From positions 310,001 to 374,000 of the forward strand of contig CAVOGV010000038.1 of the NCBI GenBank assembly GCA_963695445.1: DNA of 64,000 nt, in the 5' to 3' direction. The position numbers were made by a program, and so were the translations under genes. How positions within the stretch are numbered: the stretch's first letter is position 1; every line of letters begins with the position of its first letter. Source of the stretch: Thiohalocapsa sp963695445. GTDB taxonomy: Bacteria > Pseudomonadota > Gammaproteobacteria > Chromatiales > Chromatiaceae. The notes below the pieces were generated by a model. The model was not told where the DNA came from. It did no database searches and saw only the letters and a list, made by a program, of their open reading frames with translations. Below, one piece after another: positions 55,219-64,000 of the stretch.

Positions 55219-55988
55219 GACGGCCCCGCCGGCGAATCCGCGACCACGACGCCGTCGAGAAAGTGCACGACCCGGCGGGCGTAGGCGGCCATCTCCGCCT
55301 CGTGCGTGACCATCAATACGGTGATCCCGCGATCCCGGTTCAGGCCGGTCAGCAGGTCCATGATCTCGTGGCTGCGCGCCGAGTCCAGGTTGCCGGTGGG
55401 CTCGTCGGCCAGCAGCAGATCGGGCGCGGTGACGATGGCGCGGGCGATGGCGACCCGTTGTTGCTGGCCGCCGGAGAGTTCGCCGGGGGTGTGGTCCTCC
55501 CAACCGGCGATGCCGACCAGCTCCAGTGCCGCGCGTGCCAGGGCGTGGCGCTCCGCCCGCGGGATGCGGCGGTAGATCAGCGGCAGCTCGACGTTCTCCA
55601 GGGCCGAGGTGCGCTTGAGCAGATTGAACCCCTGGAAGACGAATCCCAGGTAGTTACGACGCAGCAGGGCGCGTTGGTCCCGAGTCAGGGTCTCCACCGG
55701 AACCCCGCGGAAGAGATAGGACCCGGTGGTCGGTGTATCCAGGCAACCCATGATGTTCATGGCCGTGGACTTGCCCGATCCGCTCGGCCCCATGACGGCG
55801 ACAAACTCGCCGGCCTGGATACTGAGGTCCACCCCGTCGAGCGCGCGCATGGCCGCGGTGCCGGTGCCGTAGACCTTGCTGACGCCGCGCAGTTCAAGCA
55901 GGGGTGGGGTCGGGGCGTCGGGTGTCGCGCTAACCTCTGGCGCCGCGGCGGATGTCGTTTGCCGCGCGGGGGCGCGCGTCGCCGTCAT
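55215..55988 (-). CDS. MacB-type ABC ATPase
   Basis: A 257-residue ATPase of the LolD/MacB group. After a Pro/Ala-rich leader come ELRGVSKVYGTGTAAMRALD, Walker A MGPSGSGKSTAMNIMG, the Q-loop FVFQGFNLL, signature LSGGQQQRVAIARA and Walker B LLLADEPTGNLDS. The switch is VTHEAEMAAYA. All catalytic motifs are intact. ATG 55988 overlaps the end of the adaptor gene by four bases (ATGA). The three genes form one operon. Confidence 0.93.
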   Translation of the reverse strand: MTATRAPARQTTSAAAPEVSATPDAPTPPLLELRGVSKVYGTGTAAMRALDGVDLSIQAGEFVAVMGPSGSGKSTAMNIMGCLDTPTTGSYLFRGVPVETLTRDQRALLRRNYLGFVFQGFNLLKRTSALENVELPLIYRRIPRAERHALARAALELVGIAGWEDHTPGELSGGQQQRVAIARAIVTAPDLLLADEPTGNLDSARSHEIMDLLTGLNRDRGITVLMVTHEAEMAAYARRVVHFLDGVVVADSPAGPS

Positions 55989-57280
55989 CGCCCGCCTCCG
56001 GTCCGCTCGAGATCCACCAGGACCTCGGTCCCAGGTGCCAGGCTGTCGTCCAGAATCTGCGTCAGCACCCCGTCGGTGATGCCGGTCTTCACCGCGATGG
56101 CTTGCGGGGTGCCGTCGCTGCCCAGCGTCCAGACCCGCGCGCCTTGGCGCGCGCCCCGTTCGGTCTCGCGCGTCCGCTTGTCGCCGGCTGGTCGATGCGG
56201 CAGCAACATCCCGACCAGGCCGCCGTTGTCGCGCTTCTCGGTGCTCGGCGGTTGGGGCGGGGTGAAGCGCAGCGCGGCATTGGGGACCAGCACCGCGTCC
56301 GTGACGGTCTTGACAAGGATCTCGGCCGTGGCGGTCATCCCCGGGCGCAGGGACAAATCCGCATTCTCCAGCGACAGGAGTGCCGCATAGGTCACCACGC
56401 CGTTGACGGTCTCGGGGGCGAAGCGGACTTGGGTGATGGTGGCGGGAAAGGCTCGGTTGGGGTAGGCATCCACCGTGAAGGTCGCCGACTGGCCCTCGGC
56501 GACCTGGCCCATGTCGGCCTCGTCCACGGCCACGTTGAGCTGCATCTGCGTCAGGTCCTCGGCGAGGGTAAAGAGCACCGGGGTCTGGAGCGAGGCGGCC
56601 ACGGTTTGCCCCGGCTCCACTTGGCGCCACAGCACGGTGCCGTCGATGGGGGAGCGGATCTGCGCCTTCTCCAGGGTGCGCTGGTCCGAGTCGAGTTGAG
56701 CCCGGGCCTGCTCCACCTTGGCCCGGGAAACCGCGAGCCCCGCCACCGCGCGCTCGGACGCGGCGGCGGCCGTGTCCAGCTCCTCGGGGGAGGATAGCTT
56801 CTTGAGGATCATGTCGCGGGTGCGCCGCAGCTTGTTGGCGGTCTCGGTGACCGTCGCCTGGGCATCCTGTACCTCGGCCCGCGCCAGCGCCAGGGCGGCC
56901 GTGGACTGGCGGACCTTGGCCTGGAACTGCTCCGGATCCAGCCGGGCCAGGACCTGCCCGGCCTTGACCCGGTCGTTGAAGTCCACCTCCACCGTATCGA
57001 TGGTGCCGGACACCTCGGTGCCGACATCGACCTGGGTCAAGGGCTCCAGCGCCCCGGTGGCGGTGACCTTGACGGTCAGGTCTCCGCGAGTCACCTCGGC
57101 GGTCTTGAAATGCACCGACTCGGACTCGCCGGTCTCCAACAGCAGCGTTGCCCCGAGCGCGATCGCGACCAACCCGAACCCGAGCAGCCAGGGCAGCAGG
57201 CGCCGACGTCGTGGCGCACGCCCGTCGAGCCCGATGGCGTGGGCGACATCGGCGGCAGGGCGGGGCGAAGCAGATGTCAT
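55985..57280 (-). CDS. MacA-type periplasmic adaptor (HlyD family)
   Basis: A 431-residue membrane-fusion protein. One anchor helix (about 27-47, LPWLLGFGLVAIALGATLLL) is followed by barrel-sandwich, coiled-coil hairpin and beta-barrel domains. Typical segments are VKVTATGALEPLTQVDVGTE, a helical hairpin at about 120-210 and IRSPIDGTVLWRQVEPGQTV. A low-complexity insert near 345-385 is unusual. It bridges the permease to an outer-membrane channel; no TolC gene is in the window. Confidence 0.9.
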   Translation of the reverse strand: MTSASPRPAADVAHAIGLDGRAPRRRRLLPWLLGFGLVAIALGATLLLETGESESVHFKTAEVTRGDLTVKVTATGALEPLTQVDVGTEVSGTIDTVEVDFNDRVKAGQVLARLDPEQFQAKVRQSTAALALARAEVQDAQATVTETANKLRRTRDMILKKLSSPEELDTAAAASERAVAGLAVSRAKVEQARAQLDSDQRTLEKAQIRSPIDGTVLWRQVEPGQTVAASLQTPVLFTLAEDLTQMQLNVAVDEADMGQVAEGQSATFTVDAYPNRAFPATITQVRFAPETVNGVVTYAALLSLENADLSLRPGMTATAEILVKTVTDAVLVPNAALRFTPPQPPSTEKRDNGGLVGMLLPHRPAGDKRTRETERGARQGARVWTLGSDGTPQAIAVKTGITDGVLTQILDDSLAPGTEVLVDLERTGGGR

Positions 57281-57662
57281 GGCGGATGGTGTGTCGGGGT
57301 TTGATGGTCGGTCTATCCTGAACCACTAGCAGCAGACACGCCAAACCTCGAAACGAAGGCCCGTGCGAGCAATAGGAGGAAAGCGCTTGTTGGGCAAGAT
57401 CGAGACGCGACTTGCCGGCTCGACTTGGTGGATCTTGCCGGAGGAAGCGGCTTTGATAGCAGGGAGCTGTCTGACGTACCCGACAACCCCGTCTATGGCG
57501 AGACGACCATCACGGACGCGACGGGGAATCAGCTCGCCCGCGTGGGTTGACGGGATGAAATACGTGCAACGCAGTCTGTCGCGTAGAGGGAACAGACCGG
57601 CGGCATCCCACGATGCCCGGAACTCAGTCGGTTCCGCCTGGTTTCTGCTTGTACCTAATTTT
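57281..57662. other. Intergenic stretch with faint coding traces
   Basis: About 380 bases. One plus frame near 57400-57550 reads SRELSDVPDNPVYGETTITD and ends ATGNQLARVG before a stop. It has a coding look but no start or family. I treat it as a possible gene scrap only. Confidence 0.3.
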
Positions 57663-58109
57663 CTACTTGTAGTAGCCGACAGCGCAGATCTGGTCGCCGA
57701 TTTTCGTTACGAAGACGACCTTCTCGATCGGCGTCGTCTCCCCAGGCCGCGTCCAAATATAGCTGACCTCCACGACCTGGTCCGGATTCGTATTGGCTGC
57801 TTCGATCACCTTCTGGCCCAGAGGCGCACCCGCCTTATCCTTGATGTTCGCCGCGTCGGTACCGACCAGGGCTGGATGAGCAGAGAACTTACCATCCGGC
57901 CCGACGCAGTAGGGGTACAGGTCGCGGTCTTTAAAGCCACCTTCACCGGCAGTAAACATCGATAGGGCCTTTGTCTCGTCGGCTTTCATGGCTGCGACGA
58001 CCTTGTCGAGCATGGCCCTCGCCTCATCGGCGGTCCCGTATTCTGCCGCGGACAACGGAGCAGCCACGCTCAGAGCCACCAACATCAGGCCGAAGAATCG
58101 CTTACGCAT
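57663..58109 (-). CDS. Secreted single-Cache-domain protein
   Basis: A 148-residue protein with a signal peptide (MRKRFFGLMLVALSVAAPLS, cleaved after AA). One periplasmic Cache domain follows: ARAMLDKVVAAMKADETKAL, then FTAGEGGFKDRDLYPYCVG and VEVSYIWTRPG. Such free-standing sCache proteins probably bind small organic acids or amines. No signalling domain is attached. The gene stands alone between the export operon and the cyanate locus. Confidence 0.82.
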   Translation of the reverse strand: MRKRFFGLMLVALSVAAPLSAAEYGTADEARAMLDKVVAAMKADETKALSMFTAGEGGFKDRDLYPYCVGPDGKFSAHPALVGTDAANIKDKAGAPLGQKVIEAANTNPDQVVEVSYIWTRPGETTPIEKVVFVTKIGDQICAVGYYK

Positions 58110-58280
58110 CAGATCACCTCTCCATTTGAGTGGTTATGGATCATTGCTGCACGTAAACATCGTCCCGTGCATGAGCGAGCATACATTAGACGTGGCTGCT
58201 ACGCGAGATACTGGAAGGTCATGCAGCAAGTCTGCGGACATTCCTTCGTTGATCCTTATGTTGATGCCTGCTCAGGCGCT

Positions 58281-59143
58281 CTAGTCCTGCTGATGCCAGG
58301 AGAAACGTTTGATCAGACTGACGCAGATGCCATCGAGGAAAAAGCCGATGACGCCGATGACGACGACGATGGCCGCCAGCATGTCGTACTCCAGCGTGTC
58401 GCGGGCGTCGTTGATGGCATAGCCGAGACCGCTGGTGACGCCGAGGTACTCCGCCGGCACGAGCACGATCCAGGCCACGCCGACGGCCAGACGGACGCCG
58501 GCGAAGATGTCCTGGCCGATGGCGGGCAGGATCACACGCCGGAGCAGCTGCACGCCGTCCGCGCCCAAGGTTCTTGCGCTACCTTGAACCATAGGGGGTC
58601 GATGCGACGCACCCCCTGGGCGGTGGAGAACAGCACTGGCCAGACCGCGGCAACGGCGATCAGGAACACGATAGCGCCGTCCCAGGTCGCGAACGCGAGC
58701 ACCGCCACCGGCATCCAGGCCAGCGGGCTGATCATGCGCAGGAACTGAAACGGTACGTGGGTGATCTCCCGCAGCGATGCAAACAGGCCGATCGCAACCC
58801 CCACCGGCACGCCGATGAGGACCGCCCACAGCAGCCCCATGCCGATGCGGTAGAGGCTCGGGTGGATCACGTCCCAGAGACCGCCGGAGGCGATCAGATC
58901 GCCCAGCGCCGCGAACGCCGGCGCCGGGGCAAAGCCGGCGAAGCTGGAGACGTCCTCGTTGTTCTCGATGGCCCAGCCACCGAGCCACCACAACGCCAGC
59001 AACAGCCCGATGCCGGTCACCGGATAGACCACCGTGGACATCAGAAACCCGCGCACCGCGGGCCATTGGAAGGTGCGCCAGCGCCAGTGGTCGGCGGCCG
59101 GCGACTGCGCCGCCGCGCCGATCGCAGCCTCTGCTGCCGTCAT
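58281..59143 (-). pseudogene. Cyanate/nitrate-type ABC permease, frameshifted
   Basis: A BPD_transp_1 permease of the NrtB/CynB group. The first frame from ATG 59143 (MTAAEAAIGAAAQSP) has five helices and the segment FQFLRMISPLAWMPVAVLAF. It goes wrong after DPLWFKVAQ. The true sequence continues in another frame (GADGVQLLRRVILPAIGQDI then VGVAWIVLVPAEYLGV) to 58281. A two-base insertion near 58568 fits. ATG overlaps the binding-protein stop as ATGA. Without correction no functional permease is made. Confidence 0.8.
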
Positions 59144-60377
59144 AGCACCACGACCTCTTCTCGCTCGTAGGGGTTGTTGGGGTCGATACCCGGCACCTTC
59201 GACCAGTCCATGAACTGCTCCATCGCCACCTTGACGTGGTTGTAGTCCACCAGATCGTCGGTGACGAAGTCCGCATCGAGCCCGTCCAGGAAGGTCTTGT
59301 CGCCGCCCACCACGGTCTTGTTCATCTCCTCGACGATGAGCTTGGTGGCGCTCGGGTACGGGTAGGGCTGAAAGTCGATGCGCCCATTCTGCCATTCGGC
59401 CTGATGGCGAATCGCGGCGGGGTCCGCATAGTCCGCCGGGCTGTAGAAGGTCATCGCCCGCTCCACCACGTTGGCCGGCATCGGCAGATAGCTCTTGCCG
59501 TCCTTCGACAGCATCTGCGCGACCTCGCCCTTGTTCTGCCTGGGCGTAGATCTGCGCCTCGACCACGGCGTTCATGACCTTCTGCGTCCATTCCGGCTTG
59601 GCGGCGACGGTGTCTTCGTTCATGCAGACCACGCAGCAGGGGTGGTTCTTCCAGATGTCGCCGGTAAAGCGCAGCATGCGTGCCACCGGCCATCAGCTCG
59701 CCGACGGCGTTGAAGGGCTCGGCGACGATGTAGGCATCGATCTTCTTCGACGCCAGCGCCGGCGGCATGTCCGGCGGCGGCATGATCATCAGGTTCACCT
59801 CGTTCGGCGCCAGCTCCGCGGTCTGGTCCTTGATGACCGGGATCAGGCCGGCGTTGCGCAGACCCATCTGCAGCACGATGTTGTGCATGAGTACCAGATA
59901 GGGAACGGCCACCTGCTTGCCGCCGAGATCGCCGAAATCCTTCGCGTCGACGTGCTTGCCCACCACCACGGCGGAGCCGTTCAGGTGCGCCCAGGACATG
60001 ATCTTGACCGGGAAGTCGTTGTTGTAGCGCATCCAGACCGGGATCGGCTTGAGCAGATGCACCAGGTTGAACTTGCCGGCGGCGAAGCCCTCCACCAGCG
60101 GCGACCAGCCGCGGATCAGGGTCGGCTTCTCCACCTTCAGGCCCTCCTCCTCGAAGTAGCCCTTGGCGTGGGCCACCAGCAACGCCGTGGCGTCGGTGAT
60201 CGGGATATAGCCGATGCGCACCACCTCGTCGTCCGGCGGCTCGGCGGCGTTGAGCAGGCCCGGCAGCGTGGCCATGGTGGCGGCGAGACCACCCTTGGCG
60301 AGCAGGTCGAGCATGAAGTCGCGGCGGCTCATCTCGTGCTCGAACAGGTAACTCATGTCGTCGTCGTGCTTGCTCAT
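59140..60377 (-). pseudogene. Cyanate/nitrate-type ABC substrate-binding protein, two frameshifts
   Basis: A NrtA/CynA-like binding protein. From ATG 60377 it has a Tat-type leader (MSRRDFMLDLLAKGGLAATM) and the binding fold (VRIGYIPITDATALLVAHAK, GWSPLVEGFAAGKFNLVHLL) up to about 59695. The next part (MLRFTGDIWKNHPCCVVCMN to EAQIYAQ) is in a second frame. The last part (MLSKDGKSYLPMPANVVERA to YEREEVVVL) is in the first frame again or a third. Indels lie near 59690 and 59530. All domains are recognisable, so damage is recent or artefactual. Confidence 0.8.
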
Positions 60378-60534
60378 GGCAATAGCCTCTTGAATCGCTG
60401 GATTGGAGTCGGTTCGAAAACAGGGGATCGACACTCTCAGGGCGAGTCAACCGGCCGCTCTGCGGCGGTCTCGGTTTTAGTCCGGGCGGGTGGCTGCCGG
60501 CGCGTTGATTTCGATTTGTCGGGGCGAGTCCAAA

Positions 60535-61356
60535 TCAGGCGGCCTTGCGCCGCGCCTCAGGCTCAGCGTCGACCGCCTCTTCCGCACGGTCGTCGGTGTC
60601 AGGGGTCTGCCGGCCGTCACCGACCAAGCCATCGAATCTGGTCATCAACTGCTCCCGCGCACGACTGAACGCGGCACTGGCGCGGTCGCGGGGAGCAGGC
60701 AGATCCACCGCTAGTTCGCCGACAATGCGACCAGGATTGGCAGCCATAATCAGGACGCGGTCGGCCATGGCGACGGCCTCGTCGATGTCGTGGGTGACGA
60801 TGACGAGGGTCAGCTTTTCTTGCCGGGCGATGCGCGCCACCTCGTCCTGCAGGGAGGCACGAGTAAAGGCATCGAGCGCCGAGAACGGCTCGTCGAGCAA
60901 CAGAAGTTCTGGGGAGGTAGCCAACGACCGGGCCAGCGCAACGCGCTGCTGCTGACCGCCGGACAGGCTCTGCACATTCGCGTCGGCCTTGTCGCCGAGG
61001 CCCACCATGTCGAGCAGGTTATTAATCTTCTGCGCATCGCGTTTGCCGGCGAACAGTAGCCCAAGCTCGGCGTTTTCCCGCACGCTCATCCACGGATACA
61101 GACTCGGCTTCTGGAACATCATGTTCCACTTGGCGCTGGGCCGCGTGACCATGTGCCCGCGGATGTGGACACAGCCTTCACTCGGCATCAGCAGGCCGGC
61201 GAGCATATGCAGCAGGGTCGACTTACCACAGCCGCTTCGCCCGATCAGCGCGACTTGCTCGCCGGGATGAATCGAGAGTTGAACATCCTGCAGCGTCGGT
61301 GCTTGCTGACCCTTGAATCGGTGCGTGATGTAGTCGATGGAGACATTCGCGCTCAT
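60535..61356 (-). CDS. ABC ATPase of the cyanate/nitrate uptake system
   Basis: A 273-residue ATPase of the NrtD/SsuB/TauB group. Walker A is LIGRSGCGKSTLLHMLAG, the Q-loop MMFQKPSLYPW, the signature LSGGQQQRVALARSL and Walker B LLLDEPFSALD, with IVTHDIDEAVAMAD as switch. All motifs are intact. ATG 61356 follows GGAGCGCC; longer starts at 61407 and 61452 exist. It is the only uptake gene in this locus without a frameshift. It lies between the binding-protein gene and the divergent cyanase gene. Confidence 0.88.
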   Translation of the reverse strand: MSANVSIDYITHRFKGQQAPTLQDVQLSIHPGEQVALIGRSGCGKSTLLHMLAGLLMPSEGCVHIRGHMVTRPSAKWNMMFQKPSLYPWMSVRENAELGLLFAGKRDAQKINNLLDMVGLGDKADANVQSLSGGQQQRVALARSLATSPELLLLDEPFSALDAFTRASLQDEVARIARQEKLTLVIVTHDIDEAVAMADRVLIMAANPGRIVGELAVDLPAPRDRASAAFSRAREQLMTRFDGLVGDGRQTPDTDDRAEEAVDAEPEARRKAA

Positions 61357-61683
61357 GACAGGCGCTCCGGTGGTAGCCGTGTTGTCACTCGCTACTGCAT
61401 GCTCCATGCCAGCACCGGATTGCGCCGCTTTGGCGCGCCGGCAAGCAATCATGGCGCGCCTTTGGCAACATTGCGGCTGCCCTACGCCAACGCAGTGTCG
61501 TCAATGTTGGACAATCGCTCGCCGGCCGCCACATTCACCGGACCGCAGATCGGGATTTGCGCCCACGCGATGCCCCGCCCGCGGTCGACCCTGCATGCTC
61601 CGCCATTGGCACCACGTTTGCTTCCACAAACGTTGGAACGGCTCGCAACCACTCTCCCGAAACAACAACGAGGTACACCCTGA

Positions 61684-62125
61684 GTGACCAAGACCGAAAT
61701 GAAGACCGCTATTCTCGAGGCGAAGAAGGCCAAGGGCATGACCTGGCAGGCCCTAGCGAGTGCCGTCGGCCTGTCTCCGGAGTTCACCTGTTCGGCGTGC
61801 CTAGGGATGAACAGTCTGACCACGGACAAGGCTCAGCTTTGCGCCGAGACCTTGGGCCTCGGCGCCGAGGTCGCGAGCGCATTGCAGGAGTTCCCGATGA
61901 AGACCTGGGACCAGGTCGTACCAACCGACCCGCTGATCTACCGCTGGTATGAAATCGGCGGCGTCTACGGCGAGACCCTGAAGGAACTCATCCATGAGAA
62001 ATTCGGCGACGGCATCATGAGCGCCATCGACTTCACGATGGAGGTGGACAAGCAAAAAGACCCCAAGGGCGACCGCGTCATCGTCAAGCTGAATGGCAAG
62101 TTTCTACCGCTACAAGTCCTGGTGA
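61684..62125 (+). CDS. cynS: Cyanase, C-terminal frameshift
   Basis: Cyanase converts cyanate and bicarbonate to ammonia and CO2. The helical N-terminal domain is followed by the catalytic domain with YRWYEIGGVYGETLKELIHE and FGDGIMSAIDF, holding the Arg, Glu and Ser of the active site. The uncorrected frame misses its stop after GKFLPL and runs about 100 residues further, to 62436. Removing one base at about 62110 restores GKFLPYKSW and a TGA at 62123-62125, the normal family end. It starts with GTG 61684. It is divergent from the uptake genes. Confidence 0.88.
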
Positions 62126-62216
62126 GTTCAACCCGCGGGGACTACGCCCCGCGATCCGCCGCCGGATCGCATTGGACCGTCCGTTACCCAGCCTCTGAGC
62201 TGATGCCCCGGTCAGG

Positions 62217-62987
62217 TCAAGCTGGCTCGGAGGTCTCCCGGCGGTTTTCGCCCGACGGTGTCGGATGCCAGGAATCCCACACCGACTGCCACAGCTCTTC
62301 GACAAAACCTTGGCCCAGGCGGAATGCCTGGTCACTAGTCTCCAGCCACTTCTGCTGCATCGCGCCGAGAACCGCATCGGTCTCCAGCCAGGCCCAGGCA
62401 TCCGGCTCCAGCGTATCGGCGGCCCCACCGTCCTGAACCGGAACATGCTGAACGGGTATTCGATAGTGCAGCATGCCGTCGTCCTGGCGCTCGGCAATCC
62501 CGCCGAAACGCTCGGCCAGCGCGCGCATGCCGCTGTTCTCGGCCAGCACCTCCAATTCGAAGTGCGCGATGCCCTGCGCCTCGGCCACCAGCATCAACTG
62601 CTCGATCAGCGTGCCGCCGAGTCCGATTCCCTGGACGTCGTCAGCAACCGCAACCGCCAGCTCCGCGCTGTCCGGCGGCGCGGGCAACCGCAGGCAACGG
62701 GCCATGCCGACCATACGACCCTCCACCCCGCTCGCATCGGTGTCCAGCGCGGCGACCGCAATGTGGTCGTGACCATCAGTCAATGTCAGGAAGTCGATCT
62801 CGGAGTCCAGCAACGTCTTCTTCACGGCGAAGAAGCGCAGTCGCCTGGAGTCAGCGGACAGATGCTCGAAACACTCCGCGACCCGCGGCCGATCGTCCGC
62901 GCGCGGCGCACGCAAGCGATACCGTCTGCCGTTTCGCAACGTCTTCAGGACGTCGTTGCCCGGTTTCAGTCGATTTAGCGTCACCAT
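62217..62987 (-). CDS. GNAT-family N-acetyltransferase
   Basis: A 256-residue protein with one GNAT domain (about 20-180). RNGRRYRLRAPRADDRPRVA opens the fold. The acetyl-CoA loop is seen as VADDVQGIGLGGTLIEQL (Q/R-x-x-G-x-G/A type), followed by FELEVLAENSGMRALAERFG. The C-terminal 70 residues are helical and specific. Substrate unknown. ATG 62987 follows GAGGTGC; the longer frame is rejected. It is convergent with cynS, 91 bases away from the corrected stop. Confidence 0.83.
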   Translation of the reverse strand: MVTLNRLKPGNDVLKTLRNGRRYRLRAPRADDRPRVAECFEHLSADSRRLRFFAVKKTLLDSEIDFLTLTDGHDHIAVAALDTDASGVEGRMVGMARCLRLPAPPDSAELAVAVADDVQGIGLGGTLIEQLMLVAEAQGIAHFELEVLAENSGMRALAERFGGIAERQDDGMLHYRIPVQHVPVQDGGAADTLEPDAWAWLETDAVLGAMQQKWLETSDQAFRLGQGFVEELWQSVWDSWHPTPSGENRRETSEPA

Positions 62988-63247
62988 CTCGAGCACCTCA
63001 CACAAAGCGATTTCCCTGCGGCTTGAAGCGATGCGCCGCGCCACGGCGACTGTGGTCCCCAGGACGCACAACCGCCGCGTGCAGCCTTCAGACAAGCAGA
63101 GAACGCAAAATGCTGCACTGCACAATAGTATGGTGGCCTGCAAGGACTATGCAACTTGGCGGGGTTTCTCTCGTGGATCTCGGCGCTCCAAGACCGACTA
63201 TTGCAGCATGGCGAGGCAAGAGCTTTTGAGTCTCAGGCATCGCCTCG

Positions 63248-63472
63248 CTAGAAGTCGGCCGCCCCATGGAACGCCGACCTCTGGTCGGCGAGGGCGCGCG
63301 AGCGCCCTTGAGGACGCGCCGCGGACGAGCGGAGTCGCGGTAACTCCATGCCGCCTGGCGGCGGCGGGCCGACTAGAAGTCGGCGATCCCATGGAGCGCC
63401 GACCTCCGGTCGGCTAGGGCGCGGTAGCGCCCTTGAGGACGTGCCGCAGACAAGCGGAGCCGCGGTAACGCC
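63248..63472 (+). repeat. Dispersed triple-hairpin repeat, tandem copies A and B
   Basis: Two direct copies spaced 125 bases apart (starts 63248 and 63373), each beginning CTAGAAGTCGGC and containing three hairpins: GCCGAC...GTCGGC, GCCGACC...GGTCGGC and GGGCGC...GCGCCC. They end in a GCCGCGGAC/GCCGCAGAC-type tail with GCGGTAAC. An inverted copy lies at 36930-37010. They are non-coding. Confidence 0.7.
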
Positions 63473-63556
63473 AAGCCGACTCGGTTGTTTGAAGGCGCTG
63501 GATTCTTGCAAATGAGTCAAGCTTCATGGCGGTGACCCGCGTGCTGCCCCGTTCCC

Positions 63557-63632
63557 AAGGGCCGAGCGCCGAGGACCAAAGTTGCGCAATCGCCTAGCCA
63601 GCGATCCTCGGCTCTGGGCGCTTCGCCCACTT
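63557..63632. repeat. Dispersed hairpin repeat, copy 2
   Basis: Starts AAGGGCCGAGCGCCGAGGAC and ends CTGGGCGCTTCGCCCACTTG. It matches the unit at 16193-16281 in order and length, with several base differences. The ends pair with each other. Confidence 0.5.
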
Positions 63633-63754
63633 GAATAAAGCATCGGTCGAGCAGCGCCACGGGGTGCTCTCGTCAATCTGAGGCATCGCCTTGCTAGGAC
63701 CTGCCGTCATGGAAGCCTGGTGCATCCCTGATTTTCCCGCTCTTCCGCGCTCTT

Positions 63755-63979
63755 CCGTGACCCCGCTCTTCCGGATGGATACGGCGATCAATGCGTCCAG
63801 CACGTAGCCGACGTAGTTGAAGGTGGCGATCCAGCCGCCGAGAGCACCGTTGAGTCCGATCTGGTCCCGCATAGCGTATAGGAAGAGGGGATGTAGGCAG
63901 AGGGGGCAACGCCAAGGGTCAGCACCAGGCTGCTGATACCAGGGAGAATCACTTTGAGCCGGGAGTCGTGTTGATGCAT
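63755..63979 (-). pseudogene. N-terminal remnant of a YbfB/YjiJ-type MFS transporter
   Basis: ATG 63979 starts MHQHDSRLKVILPGISSLVL then TLGVAPSAYIP. After a shift near 63880 the sequence goes on as LFLYAMRDQIGLNGALGGWI and ATFNYVGYVLDALIA. This is the first two helices and the conserved loop of the YbfB/YjiJ family, normally about 400 residues. The rest is absent. The upstream end is close to the window edge. Confidence 0.55.
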
Positions 63980-64000
63980 AAATTGGTACGATTTGAAGAG

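Noticed and set aside
57363..57965. 200-codon plus frame over the Cache gene
   Set aside because: Largely antisense to the Cache protein, which has a clear signal peptide and domain.
59574..60668. 364-codon plus frame opposite the binding-protein gene
   Set aside because: His/Arg-rich antisense frame without motifs, although it is longer than any single sense frame there because of the frameshifts.
1..64000. CRISPR arrays
   Set aside because: No regularly spaced direct repeats with unique spacers were found; the tandem unit at 63248-63472 is only two copies and is hairpin-rich.

Overview
The window is 64 kb of GC-rich chromosome from a gammaproteobacterium. The pcnB/panBCD block, RF2 with its programmed frameshift, DUF349, a RAYT transposase and the many decayed transposons and hairpin repeats fit a Chromatiales-type (purple sulfur bacterial) genome. 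The order-level call is inference; nothing here is a phylogenetic marker. No rRNA and no CRISPR array were seen. One tRNA (Glu, anticodon CTC) is present.

Layout. 1-13.7 kb: DUF349 protein, redoxin, OsmC, double rhodanese, dynamin-like GTPase, PsiE, fasciclin protein, BLUF photoreceptor protein, a Zn membrane protease, endonuclease VIII (nei) and a lipocalin gene cut by an amber codon in frame with nei. An IS91 transposase scrap abuts a BLUF scrap in front of psiE. 13.7-19.2 kb: a DsbD/ScsB-type thiol reductase, a DUF2189 membrane protein and a decayed secreted-protein gene. 19.5-25.9 kb: a complete DSF (cis-2-unsaturated fatty acid) quorum-sensing locus. rpfF faces rpfC and rpfG as in Xanthomonas, with an extra gene for an RpfG-type receiver fused to a degenerate NarX-like kinase and a second receiver. 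26.3-28.2 kb: TerC, UspA and a flavin-reductase-like protein. 28.3-36.8 kb: lysS, prfB, RAYT with REP-like repeats, panD, panC, panB, pcnB and tRNA-Glu.

37.2-43.1 kb holds a probable sigma-54 regulon: OsmC, an acyl-CoA-dehydrogenase-like flavoprotein, DUF302 and a rubredoxin-FAD reductase fusion. It has a -24/-12 promoter and a NifA-type activator gene just upstream. A secreted amidohydrolase is divergent. 44.4-47.8 kb is a scrapyard: an extradiol dioxygenase remnant, an AT-richer patch with a methyltransferase, a 519-bp tyrosine-recombinase remnant with 32-bp inverted ends, and an IS256 scrap. 47.8-52.7 kb: a frameshifted TIGR02206 membrane protein, hemerythrin, LysE exporter, and a membrane glycerophosphodiesterase overlapping a secreted phospholipase A2-like protein. 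53.2-58.1 kb: a MacA-MacB-type export operon and a Cache protein. 58.3-62.1 kb: a cyanate uptake/cyanase locus in which the permease, binding protein and cyanase each carry frameshifts. The window ends with a GNAT protein, two families of hairpin repeats and an MFS-transporter remnant.

Taken together, housekeeping blocks are intact, while the spaces between them are rich in decayed genes and repeats. The strongest candidate for something new is the third regulator of the DSF locus. The sigma-54 regulon comes next.
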